This document shows positions 44,755-52,990 of a stretch of 64,000 nucleotides of DNA, in pieces (within the stretch, counting starts at the first letter, position 1; the number at the start of each line of letters is the position of its first letter). The notes below the pieces were generated by a model, which searched no databases, was not told where the DNA came from, and saw only the letters and a program-made list of their open reading frames with translations. The stretch is from positions 45,219-109,218 of the forward strand of contig CAJQTG010000001.1 in assembly GCA_905618925.1 (NCBI GenBank), read 5' to 3'. The position numbers and the translations under genes are program-made. This DNA comes from an uncultured Candidatus Thioglobus sp. (GTDB lineage: Bacteria; Pseudomonadota; Gammaproteobacteria; PS1; Pseudothioglobaceae).

Positions 44755-45665
44755 CAAACTTTTCTCAGGTAGATGGACTACGTGGAATTGTGATGCGTGG
44801 ACCTAGTATTATAGAGAGCGCTTCTTTTTATGAGAAACTCTGGGGGTTAGAGCTTTCACACTCAGAAGATGGCACAGTTTTTTTTCGATCCACTAACTCT
44901 GAACCAATTACTTATGGTTTGGTAAATCACCCAATTTTTGGAATTGAATATATTCATTTTTCAACAAAAGATCGATCTTCAATGGATATTCTTTTCACTC
45001 AACTTGTTGCAAAAAATTGCACAATAATTAGCAAACCAGCAGAGTTTAATGATTTCGCTGGTGGCTATGGTTTTGAGATTTTAGATCCAGATATGCGCCG
45101 TTTAAGATTTCGAACCGACTCTCTTAAATTGCCTGAAAAGAAAAAATGGGGTCATCCACATAAAGTCTCTCATATTGTCCTAAACACTCCTGATATGGAT
45201 GGATTACAAAAGTTTTTTACATCTATATTAGATTTTCGTGTCTCTGATTATTCTGGCGATCAGATGGTTTTTTTAAGATGTAACAATGATCATCACTCTA
45301 TTGCATTAGTAAAATCACATTATCCTAGCATTAACCATGTTGCTTTTGAGTTGTCAACAATTGATGAGTTTATGCACTCTATTGGGAGGATGAAACAAGC
45401 AGGGCATAATCCATCTTGGGGGCCTGGTCGTCATGGTCCTGGTGACAATCCTTTTGCCTATTTTGTATCACCGCCTGGTTTTGTTGTTGAATTTACAACT
45501 GAGTTACAAAAAATTAATGAGAAAACACATCAGCCTAAGATTTGGTCACGCACTGACCCAGCATCTATGGATTTATGGATGACAGCAGGGCCACCAACCA
45601 CTTCACAACGAACAGCTATGCAGGGTAGACCAGACCCTGGCTTCCTTAATTTGACCAATGTATGA
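44751..45665 (+). CDS. Type I extradiol ring-cleavage dioxygenase
   Basis: 304 residues, two vicinal-oxygen-chelate modules. The C-terminal module holds the full 2-His-1-carboxylate metal triad: His141 (SHIVLNTPD), His196 (INHVAFEL) and Glu247 (FVVEFTTEL), preceded by GPGRHGPGDNPFAYF, typical of catechol 2,3-dioxygenase and BphC relatives. It should cleave a catechol-like diol next to the hydroxyls. N-terminal module (1-125) is structural. This is the best evidence that the operon breaks a ring. Confidence 0.87.
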   Translation: MTNFSQVDGLRGIVMRGPSIIESASFYEKLWGLELSHSEDGTVFFRSTNSEPITYGLVNHPIFGIEYIHFSTKDRSSMDILFTQLVAKNCTIISKPAEFNDFAGGYGFEILDPDMRRLRFRTDSLKLPEKKKWGHPHKVSHIVLNTPDMDGLQKFFTSILDFRVSDYSGDQMVFLRCNNDHHSIALVKSHYPSINHVAFELSTIDEFMHSIGRMKQAGHNPSWGPGRHGPGDNPFAYFVSPPGFVVEFTTELQKINEKTHQPKIWSRTDPASMDLWMTAGPPTTSQRTAMQGRPDPGFLNLTNV

Positions 45666-45674
45666 GAGTAAATT

Positions 45675-46466
45675 ATGATTAATTTTAATTATGAAGGTAA
45701 GGTAGCAGTTGTTACAGGTGGAACATCTGGGATTGGTCTTGCAACAGTAAAGGCTCTTCTTTATTCTGGTGCAAAAGTGGCATTTTGTGCTCGCTCTAAT
45801 GAGCGATTATTAGAAGTAGAAAATAAATTAAAAGTTGAATTTGGCGAGAATCGAGTATTTGCAAAAGCACTATCAGTTTTGGATCCAAAAGAAGTAAATA
45901 TTTTTTCTGAGGATGTGATGTCACTTTTTGGAAAATGTGATTTGCTTGTTAATAATGCTGGTCAAGCAATGCTCTCAACATTCAATACTACGAGTGACGA
46001 TGACTGGCGAAGCGAATACGAATTAAAAATTTTTAGCCAGATATACCCAGTGCGTGCATTTCAATCGATGTTAAAAAAAGAAAGAGGTTCGGTTGTTGCT
46101 GTCAATTCACTTCTTGCGCTTCAACCTGAAGAACACATGGTTTGCACTTCATCAGCAAGGGCTGCGGTTCAAAATTTAATTAAATCATTGAGCATCGAAT
46201 TTGCTCCAGAAATTAGAGTTAATTCAATTTTATTAGGTCTTGTAAACACTAGTCAATGGGAGCGACGATTTCAAGATCGTGAAGACCATACAATAACGAA
46301 AAATGATTGGTATAAAAATCTTGCGCTTAACAAAGGTATTCCACTTGGAAGACTGGGAGAGCCAGACGAAGTTGCAACTGCAATAGCTTTTCTTGGGTCT
46401 TCTGGAGCTAGCTATATAACAGGAGCTCAACTTGAGATTTCAGGTGGGCTGTCAAAACAGATTTAG
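45675..46466 (+). CDS. SDR-fold protein with altered active site (2)
   Basis: 263 residues of short-chain dehydrogenase fold with intact cofactor loop TGGTSGIG (residues 14-21) and NNAG (93-96). The catalytic Ser145 is present, but the Tyr-x3-Lys pair reads Thr158-SSA-Arg162 (VCTSSARAAV), so the usual proton-transfer residues are missing. It is either inactive as a redox enzyme or uses another mechanism. The rest of the sequence, including LEISGGL at the C-terminus, is well kept, so it is not a decaying gene. Ribosome site GAGAGTAAATT. Confidence 0.8.
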   Translation: MINFNYEGKVAVVTGGTSGIGLATVKALLYSGAKVAFCARSNERLLEVENKLKVEFGENRVFAKALSVLDPKEVNIFSEDVMSLFGKCDLLVNNAGQAMLSTFNTTSDDDWRSEYELKIFSQIYPVRAFQSMLKKERGSVVAVNSLLALQPEEHMVCTSSARAAVQNLIKSLSIEFAPEIRVNSILLGLVNTSQWERRFQDREDHTITKNDWYKNLALNKGIPLGRLGEPDEVATAIAFLGSSGASYITGAQLEISGGLSKQI

Positions 46467-46476
46467 AGTTAATCAT

Positions 46477-48153
46477 ATGAAAAATACATCATTATCACCA
46501 ATAGAAACAGTAGCAGATGTCATTGCACAATATTTAGATGATATAGGTATTAGTGTAATTTTTGGAGTGATTTCAATTCATAATATGCCAATTCTAGATG
46601 CTATAGCCCGACAGGATAAAATACGTTTTGTACCGGCTAGAGGTGAAGCAGGTGCATTAAATATGGCAGATGCTTTTGCTAGAGTTAGCGGTGAGTTAGG
46701 GGTTTGTATGACTTCTACTGGAACTGCTGCTGGTAATGCCGCAGGTTCACAGTTAGAAGCCTTAACTGCTGGCTCTAAACTTTTACATGTTACTACTCAA
46801 ATTGATCTAGAATTTTTAGACCAAAATTCTTCAGCAATTCATAGTGTACCTAGTCAACCTGAAATGTTGAAATCTATATCGAAGAATTACTTCCGTATTA
46901 ATGATTCTAGAAACACGATAAAAATTCTTTCTGCTGCAGTTTCTTCAGCCATTTCACCACCGACTGGTCCTGTTAGTTTGGAAATTCCAGTAGATGTTCA
47001 ACGTTCTCAATTAAGATATCCTAGTTCTATTGAAATACCTGAGTCATGCAGAATATCCTTACCTGAAAACTCAATTAGAGAACTTTCCGAACTAGTTAAA
47101 AAAGCAAAGCGCCCTATGCTTTGGCTTGGAGGTGGGGCTCAAAATGCTGGAATTGAAGCAACAGAACTTTTGAACAGGGGCTTTGGAGCTGTTACATCGA
47201 CAAATGGACGTGCAATAGTTAGCGAAAATCATTCTTCAAATCTTGGCGCATTTAATATGACCCAAGCTGCCTCTGGTATTTATGCAAAAAGTGATTTGAT
47301 GATTGTCGTTGGCTCTAAGTTGAGAGGTAATGAAACTCAAAATTATAAAATGAAACTTCCTCCACTTGTTCAAATAGATGCTGAAGACTATCAAGGTGTA
47401 AGAAATTATGAAGTAAAAAAGTTTATTCATAGTGATGCAAAAGAAGCGTTGCAAAAACTTTTAGAGTTACTACCTAAAAAACTAGATATTGATAAAAAGT
47501 TTCATAAAGATATTGAGCAAGCTCGAAGTACCAGTGAATCTAAGCTATTAGTTACACTAGGACCATATTCTACAATAGCAAAGATATTAAAGAATACAGT
47601 CTATAGTGGCTTGCACCCATGGGTTAGAGATGTAACTATTACAAATTCAACATTTGGCAACCGTTATGTGAAAATTGCTGAAGCTTCATTAGGCGTTCAT
47701 GCTGTTGGTGGTGGTATTGGTCAAGGAATATCAATGGGAATTGGCGCAGCAATTGCAAGTCCAAAATCAAAAGCTATTGTTATGATTGGAGACGGTGGTG
47801 CAATGTTAGGGTTGGCAGAAATGATTACTGCTGTTAGTGAAAACGCACAACTGGTTTATATACTTATGAATGATCAGGCATATGGTGTAATTGAAAATAT
47901 TCAAGATAATCATTATGGAAGCCGACGACACTATTCTAAATTAGCCACGCCTAATTTTTCAATTTTTTGCAAGTCTATCAATTTGCCTCACCAAATTGTT
48001 AGGGATGTAGAAGATTTTCAAGGTTCAATCGATAAAGCCCTGAAGGCAAAAGGACCGCAAATGGTGGAGGTTGATATGTGTAGCATTGGACCATATGCTG
48101 AGGTATTTTCTGGTCCGCCTGCTGGTGCTGCAAATAATAAGGAGATAGCGTGA
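46477..48153 (+). CDS. Thiamine-diphosphate-dependent decarboxylase/synthase
   Basis: 558-residue ThDP enzyme of the acetolactate synthase/benzoylformate decarboxylase superfamily. Glu57 in ARGEAGALNMADAFAR activates the cofactor; the Mg/ThDP motif GDGGAMLG followed by NDQAYG is near residue 438. Start at ATG 46477; a longer frame to 46432 overlaps the previous gene. It probably decarboxylates a 2-oxoacid to an aldehyde for the aldehyde dehydrogenase encoded two genes on, or carboligates. GTGA overlap with the next gene. Confidence 0.85.
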   Translation: MKNTSLSPIETVADVIAQYLDDIGISVIFGVISIHNMPILDAIARQDKIRFVPARGEAGALNMADAFARVSGELGVCMTSTGTAAGNAAGSQLEALTAGSKLLHVTTQIDLEFLDQNSSAIHSVPSQPEMLKSISKNYFRINDSRNTIKILSAAVSSAISPPTGPVSLEIPVDVQRSQLRYPSSIEIPESCRISLPENSIRELSELVKKAKRPMLWLGGGAQNAGIEATELLNRGFGAVTSTNGRAIVSENHSSNLGAFNMTQAASGIYAKSDLMIVVGSKLRGNETQNYKMKLPPLVQIDAEDYQGVRNYEVKKFIHSDAKEALQKLLELLPKKLDIDKKFHKDIEQARSTSESKLLVTLGPYSTIAKILKNTVYSGLHPWVRDVTITNSTFGNRYVKIAEASLGVHAVGGGIGQGISMGIGAAIASPKSKAIVMIGDGGAMLGLAEMITAVSENAQLVYILMNDQAYGVIENIQDNHYGSRRHYSKLATPNFSIFCKSINLPHQIVRDVEDFQGSIDKALKAKGPQMVEVDMCSIGPYAEVFSGPPAGAANNKEIA

Positions 48154-48977
48154 CAAGACTCGGAATAATTGGCTTTGGTAATATTTCAATATCCCTAGCT
48201 GGACTTCTTCAAACTCAACTAGAGAGACAATTGGAGCACTTAACTATTGTTTGTCGACCAGAATATAGCTCTCAAATCAAACAAATCATGAAGGAAGAAT
48301 ATAACGATATTGCTTCAGAATATTGTATAGCTACTTCTATAGAAGCTTTAATAAATAATAAGCCCAACCTTGTTGTTGAGTGCGCTGGTCATGATGCTGT
48401 TTTTGAACATGTTCCTCAAATATTAAGTGCAGGCATTGACACAGTAGTAGTTTCAATTGGCGCCTTATCAGATGTAGCTCTTGCAGATTCTTTGTATAAT
48501 TCTGCAAGAAAGGGCAACTCTAAACTATTACTTCCTTCTGGAGCAATTGGAGGAATTGATTTACTGGCATCTTTACAACAATATGGAGAACTAGATGTTT
48601 CATATAGGGGCATAAAACCGCCTGCTGCATGGTCAGGGACACCAGCTTCTTCTCTTTTTGATTTGGACCAGTTATCGAAGGAAACAGTAATTTTTAGAGG
48701 CACGGCTCGTGAGGCTGCTAACACATATCCAAAAAATGCTAATGTTGCTGCTACAATTGCTCTTGCAGGTGCTGGCTTTGATAAAACTAAAGCAGAGTTA
48801 GTTGCAGACCCAAAAGCAATTGCCAATATCCATGAATATACTGTAAATTCCCCTTTGGCAAGCTATACTTTTCGAGTAGAAGCTAAGCCCTTAAAAGACA
48901 GCACGAAAACATCTGCAACAACTGCATATAGCGTACTGCGTGAAATAAAAAATTGTATTGGTCCTATTGTAATTTGA
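48150..48977 (+). CDS. Aspartate dehydrogenase family protein
   Basis: 275-residue NAD(P) enzyme of the L-aspartate dehydrogenase (NadX-like) family. Rossmann GFGNIS at residues 8-13; family-specific LLPSGAIGGIDLLASL, KPPAAWSGTP, and ADPKAIANIHEYTV with the catalytic histidine. GTG start within the previous stop. The family interconverts aspartate and iminoaspartate or oxaloacetate plus ammonia; in Pseudomonas I recall a paralogue sitting with an aldehyde dehydrogenase, a ThDP decarboxylase, SDRs and an IclR gene, much like here. The true substrate in this pathway may be a different amine or imine. Confidence 0.8.
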   Translation: MTRLGIIGFGNISISLAGLLQTQLERQLEHLTIVCRPEYSSQIKQIMKEEYNDIASEYCIATSIEALINNKPNLVVECAGHDAVFEHVPQILSAGIDTVVVSIGALSDVALADSLYNSARKGNSKLLLPSGAIGGIDLLASLQQYGELDVSYRGIKPPAAWSGTPASSLFDLDQLSKETVIFRGTAREAANTYPKNANVAATIALAGAGFDKTKAELVADPKAIANIHEYTVNSPLASYTFRVEAKPLKDSTKTSATTAYSVLREIKNCIGPIVI

Positions 48978-48986
48978 AGGTAAAAA

Positions 48987-50465
48987 ATGATTAAAATGCC
49001 AGATGGAAAATTGTTTATTGGTGGTGAATGGAAAACAGGAACTGGAGAAGAAATAGTTTCAATTTTTCCAGCTGATGGATCATTGAATTGCTCTTTTTCT
49101 GGAGCTTCAAGAGATGATGTTTTGGAAGCTATAAAACTTGCAAAAAAGGCACAGTCACAATCCTCTTGGCTCTCCTTAAAACCGCATGAACGAGCTCGAT
49201 ATCTGTATTCAATAGCTGATGGTATTGAAGCTAATATTGATAGAATTTCACAAATACAAACTCGGGATACAGGAAAAACTTTGAGAGAAACTGCAGCCTT
49301 AGCAAAGTCTGCTTCTGAAACTTTCAGGTATTTTGGTGCGCTTCTTGAAAGTAGTGATGATTTACTAACGACTCAACGAAATAAATCATTGACTATGTCA
49401 GTCTATGAACCATTAGGATTAATTTCAGCAATCACTCCTTGGAACTCTCCTATAGCGTCTGATGCTCAAAAAGTCGCTCCAGCATTAGCAGCTGGAAACG
49501 CTGTGCTTTTAAAACCATCTTCTTGGTCTCCATTAGTAAGCCTTGAATTCGCACGAATAGTTGAATCAGCTGGTCTACCTAAAGGTTTATTTTCAGTTTT
49601 ACCTGGCTCAGGAAATGAAATTGGTAGTTTATTAGTAGATCACCCTGATATTTCAAAAGTAACTTTCACCGGTAGTACCGCAACTGGTAGAAGTTTGGCA
49701 ATCCAAGCAGCAAAAAAATTAATGCCGATTTCACTAGAACTGGGAGGAAAGTCACCCGTAATAGTGTTCAATGATTCTGATTTAGATGTTGCAATTTCAG
49801 GCGTTCTGTTTGGCATTTTTTCATCAACTGGCCAAAGCTGTATTGCGGGCTCACGATTGTTCGTGCAGAGAGGCATATATGATGAATTTCTTAACCGATT
49901 AGTAAAAGCCACAAAAAAACTAAAAGTTGGCAGTCCTTATTCGCAAGATACCCAAGTTTCAACCTTGATTCATCATGATCATCGCGATAGTGTAGCGGCG
50001 TATGTTGATCTGGCACGCAACGAAGGGGCAAAGATATTATGCGGTGGGGAAAGCCCGAGTGGTACAGAGTATAAAAAGGGCGCTTACTACCTGCCAACAA
50101 TTATTACTGAAGTCGATAATTCAGCTCAGATTTCCCGCGAAGAAGTTTTTGGTCCAGTTTTGGTTGTAATGCCCTTTGATGATGAAGCTGATGTTATTGA
50201 ACAAGCCAATGAGAATGAATATGGTTTGGCTTGTGGAATTTGGACCAGTGACTTTCCGAAGGCATGGCGAGTGGGTCGAGCTATTAATGCAGGCACTGTC
50301 TGGGTTAACACATACAAACAATTTTCAATTTCGACACCTTTTGGTGGTGAAAAAAACAGTGGTATGGGTAGGGAAAAAGGAAGAAACGGTATTCGCGCTT
50401 TCATGTCTCAAAAGTCGCTTTATTTTGATCTTACTGGGAATTCGCATCCATGGGCAGAAACATAA
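48987..50465 (+). CDS. NAD(P)-dependent aldehyde dehydrogenase
   Basis: 492-residue ALDH. Cofactor contacts SAITPWNSP and FTGSTATG, general base Glu at about 251 in LELGGKSP, nucleophile Cys at about 285 in GQSCIAGSRLF. AAGG ribosome site. It would oxidise the aldehyde from the ThDP enzyme or from ring fission, like the hydroxymuconic semialdehyde dehydrogenase group. Base composition rises within the gene from about 49.93 kb, hinting at a mosaic history. The IclR gene follows after 41 bases. Confidence 0.93.
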   Translation: MIKMPDGKLFIGGEWKTGTGEEIVSIFPADGSLNCSFSGASRDDVLEAIKLAKKAQSQSSWLSLKPHERARYLYSIADGIEANIDRISQIQTRDTGKTLRETAALAKSASETFRYFGALLESSDDLLTTQRNKSLTMSVYEPLGLISAITPWNSPIASDAQKVAPALAAGNAVLLKPSSWSPLVSLEFARIVESAGLPKGLFSVLPGSGNEIGSLLVDHPDISKVTFTGSTATGRSLAIQAAKKLMPISLELGGKSPVIVFNDSDLDVAISGVLFGIFSSTGQSCIAGSRLFVQRGIYDEFLNRLVKATKKLKVGSPYSQDTQVSTLIHHDHRDSVAAYVDLARNEGAKILCGGESPSGTEYKKGAYYLPTIITEVDNSAQISREEVFGPVLVVMPFDDEADVIEQANENEYGLACGIWTSDFPKAWRVGRAINAGTVWVNTYKQFSISTPFGGEKNSGMGREKGRNGIRAFMSQKSLYFDLTGNSHPWAET

Positions 50466-50506
50466 TAATGGATAATGTATATTTGGACTTTCATCTGTAA
50501 GGAAAT

Positions 50507-51307
50507 ATGAAAAAATTAGAAAATGGGAATTTAAATAAAAAAAGCTATTTAGTTCCTCCTGTTGAGCGCGCGATAAGGCTACTTCAATATATTGGTGAGG
50601 GTAACAAGTGTCGTAATCTTTCTAAGGCATCAAGCCATTTATCTATAAACCGAACAACATTAATTCGATTAATTTATTCCTTACTCGACAACCGAATGAT
50701 TGAACAAATTAGTGAAGATGAAGGTTATTGCCTTGGGATTGGAGTCATTTCACTTGGGGCGCAAGCAATTCAATCAAGAGATATTGTTCAGATGTCATTA
50801 CAGTCGATCCAAGAGTTAGTAAAAAAATCAAATATGTCTGCACATTTAGGCATTCTTGATGGAACAGATGTTGTGTATCTAACTCGTGAAACTCCTAAAG
50901 CACATCTGATTAGTAATATGCATATTGGTTCGCGTTTACCCGCACATGCGTCGTCTATTGGAAGAGCAATTATTTCTGATCTTAGTGAAGTAACAGTAAG
51001 AAATATGTATAAAAATCACGAAGTAGGTGGTGCAACCAATAAAGCACCTCAAAATCTTCAGCAAATATTAAGTCAACGTAAAATTGATGTCAATCGAGGT
51101 TATGTTTGGAGTATTGGAATGATTGAGCCCAATATTGGATCTTGTGCCGCAACTATTTATAACCATGAAGGATTTCCTATCGCTGGATTGAACGTAAGTG
51201 GACCAAAAGATATCTTTATTAATGAAAACTCAAAACAGGCAATTATTATTATAGAAGCTGTACTTAATGCTGCAAGAATAAGTTCTGCAGCAATGGGATT
51301 TAGTTAG
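50507..51307 (+). CDS. IclR-family transcriptional regulator
   Basis: 266 residues. N-terminal winged helix (about 15-80, LSKASSHLSINRTTLIRLIYSLLDNRMIEQ) and the C-terminal IclR effector-binding domain (about 95-260, containing RETPKAHLISNMHIGSRLPAHASSIGRA). IclR proteins sense a pathway metabolite and often bind near-palindromic sites like those at 35091 and 41114. It closes the catabolic operon in the same direction; AAGGAAAT ribosome site. Target sites are inferred. Confidence 0.9.
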   Translation: MKKLENGNLNKKSYLVPPVERAIRLLQYIGEGNKCRNLSKASSHLSINRTTLIRLIYSLLDNRMIEQISEDEGYCLGIGVISLGAQAIQSRDIVQMSLQSIQELVKKSNMSAHLGILDGTDVVYLTRETPKAHLISNMHIGSRLPAHASSIGRAIISDLSEVTVRNMYKNHEVGGATNKAPQNLQQILSQRKIDVNRGYVWSIGMIEPNIGSCAATIYNHEGFPIAGLNVSGPKDIFINENSKQAIIIIEAVLNAARISSAAMGFS

Positions 51308-51318
51308 AGGAGTTCTGC

Positions 51319-52545
51319 GTGCGATTTGATGCGTTTTCTTCTGGTCCTTACAGACGTTTCTGGCTTGGATCCATCGCCTCAGTAGGTAGCACACAGCTTT
51401 ATTTTATAGGGATGGCATGGCTCGTTTTCGAACTCAGCGATTCTGCACTCGATCTCGGCCTGCTTGGTGCAGCAACTGCGGCACCCACCATTCTTGCAAC
51501 TCTGGTTGGTGGTCTGGTTGCAGATCGAGTAAACCGCCGCTCAGTTTTAATTTTGACCTCTGTGGCTTCAGCTATACTGCTGTTTATACTGGCGGTATTA
51601 GATGCCACAGAGCTAGTGCGGGTTTGGCACGTTCTGTTAATTTCAGCCCTGCTTGGATTGGTACAGGGTTTTGATTTTCCATCGCGCTCTTCGATTTTTC
51701 CAGCGCTGATTGAACCAAAACAGATGATGAGCGCTGTTGCATTAAATTCTATCCTTTGGCAGGGGTCACGTATGATTTTTCCGGCAATTGGAGGACTACT
51801 CATTGCACTGACTGACACCTCACTAATCTTTGTAATATGTGGAATTGGTTTTATAACAATGGTTATGGTACTGTTTTCAATTGAACTGGAGCTGGTAATT
51901 CAGGATAAGACAGATCCCTGGCACGAGTTTAAAGATGGGGTGAGATATGTTCTTCATCAGCGATTATTCTTAACCTTGATCCTGTTGACTTGGATCTCTA
52001 TGTTTTTTGGAACATCTTTTGTACAGATAATGCCGATCTTTGCTGACATATTAAATCATGGAGAACGTGGATATGGTTTATTAATTTCGGCAACTGGGGT
52101 CGGTTCAGTAGCTGGGAACTTGTTCATATCTCACTTTCAGCAATCCCGTCAACTGGGGTTGCTGATGTTATCTTGTGCAGCGTTGTCAGCATTCTCACTG
52201 GCAGGTTTCAGTCTGGTTACAGGGACATTATCAAATGCGGCCGGGGCATTTTGGCTTGCCTGTTTTTTCGCAGTTTTGGCTTCAGCCTTTAGTTCAGTCT
52301 ATCTGGTTAGCTCCATGACAGTTTTACAGCTCAAAGTACCCGATAATTTACGTGGACGTGTGATGGGAATTCATAGCATCACTTTCAGCATGGTTGCACT
52401 TGGTGGACTTGTTATTGGAGCCCTAGCTACAAAATTTTCAGCCCCGACTGCCGTTTTTATAGGAGCGGTGATAGTGTTGTCATCATTAATCTGGGTGACG
52501 ATTCGACAGGGAGAAATAATCAATCTTGATGGTAGTGAACTATGA
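51319..52545 (+). CDS. MFS transporter, DHA3/EntS-like
   Basis: 408 residues with 12 predicted helices. GTG start at 51319 with AGAGGAG six bases upstream. Opening FDAFSSGPYRRFWLGSIASVGSTQLYFIGMAWLVFELSDSALDLGLLG and the A-loop GGLVADRVNRRSVLILT are standard for DHA3-type exporters. It follows the IclR gene by 11 bases and so may export a pathway intermediate or protect against the substrate. Slightly more GC-rich than the catabolic genes before it. The first copy of a 34-bp repeat follows 25 bases after its stop. Confidence 0.88.
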   Translation: MRFDAFSSGPYRRFWLGSIASVGSTQLYFIGMAWLVFELSDSALDLGLLGAATAAPTILATLVGGLVADRVNRRSVLILTSVASAILLFILAVLDATELVRVWHVLLISALLGLVQGFDFPSRSSIFPALIEPKQMMSAVALNSILWQGSRMIFPAIGGLLIALTDTSLIFVICGIGFITMVMVLFSIELELVIQDKTDPWHEFKDGVRYVLHQRLFLTLILLTWISMFFGTSFVQIMPIFADILNHGERGYGLLISATGVGSVAGNLFISHFQQSRQLGLLMLSCAALSAFSLAGFSLVTGTLSNAAGAFWLACFFAVLASAFSSVYLVSSMTVLQLKVPDNLRGRVMGIHSITFSMVALGGLVIGALATKFSAPTAVFIGAVIVLSSLIWVTIRQGEIINLDGSEL

Positions 52546-52570
52546 ATAGAGTCGTTACAACAGTAAAGGA

Positions 52571-52604
52571 GTTTCCCCGATTAACTAGTTATACAAAAGG
52601 GGTG
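52571..52604 (+). repeat. 34-bp repeat, copy R1
   Basis: Begins GTTTCCCCGATTAACTAGTT and ends ATACAAAAGGGGTG; CCCC and GGGG can pair around a TAACTAGTTA palindrome. Also found at 56006 and 58077, each copy shortly after a gene end. Confidence 0.75.
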
Positions 52605-52643
52605 TCCCACCCTCTTCCGAAAGCCACTTTTAGGTACAGAAAA

Positions 52644-52663
52644 ACGTACACTTTTGCGTACAG
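52644..52663 (+). repeat. Paired cgtaca direct repeats before the tRNA-His-like sequence
   Basis: ACGTACACTTTTGCGTACAG contains two CGTACA units 6 bases apart, resembling the paired repeats at 34754 and 58148. This suggests a second integrase-recognised end. Confidence 0.4.
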
Positions 52664-52751
52664 TTGGGTCTATTTAAGCCTCTTAAAGCTTCATTAAGTC
52701 TGGTAGAATTATCGTTGAAAATAACTGGACTATTTGTCCTTTTTAGTTGTA

Positions 52752-52869
52752 GGCGAAGGCTTAGAGTGTTGGTAGCCTTTACATAGTAAAGGGTAGCGTA
52801 ACGAAGTGAAGCTAGAGCCCCGGATTGTGATTCTGGTTGTCGCGGGTTCGAGCCCCGTTTCTCGCCCCA
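52752..52869 (+). pseudogene. Disrupted tRNA-His(GUG)-like sequence
   Basis: The 3' part from about 52814 is a well-formed tRNA-His: anticodon arm CCGG-ATTGTGA-TTCTGG with anticodon GTG, T-arm GCGGG-TTCGAGC-CCCGT, and encoded CCA at 52867-52869. The 5' part (GGCGAAGG, then GTTGGTAG) only partly fits, and about 40 extra bases sit within the D-arm, including a perfect hairpin CCTTTAC-ATA-GTAAAGG. Total 118 bases against a normal 77. Read as an attachment remnant or pseudo-tRNA; whether it is transcribed is open. The 445 bases from 52546 to 52990 hold only this, R1 and the paired repeats. Confidence 0.6.
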
Positions 52870-52990
52870 CTTCCTATTTGGCTCAACTCACGTGGGTTTG
52901 ATTATTTTTAACTTCTATATAATTGTAATTTCAATAATTAGTTATACTCATATACACCTTCCTTGATATTTAAAATCTATAGCAATAATA

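Noticed and set aside
46432..46476. Upstream extension of the ThDP enzyme
   Set aside because: It overlaps the end of the SDR gene and is unlike the family N-terminus.
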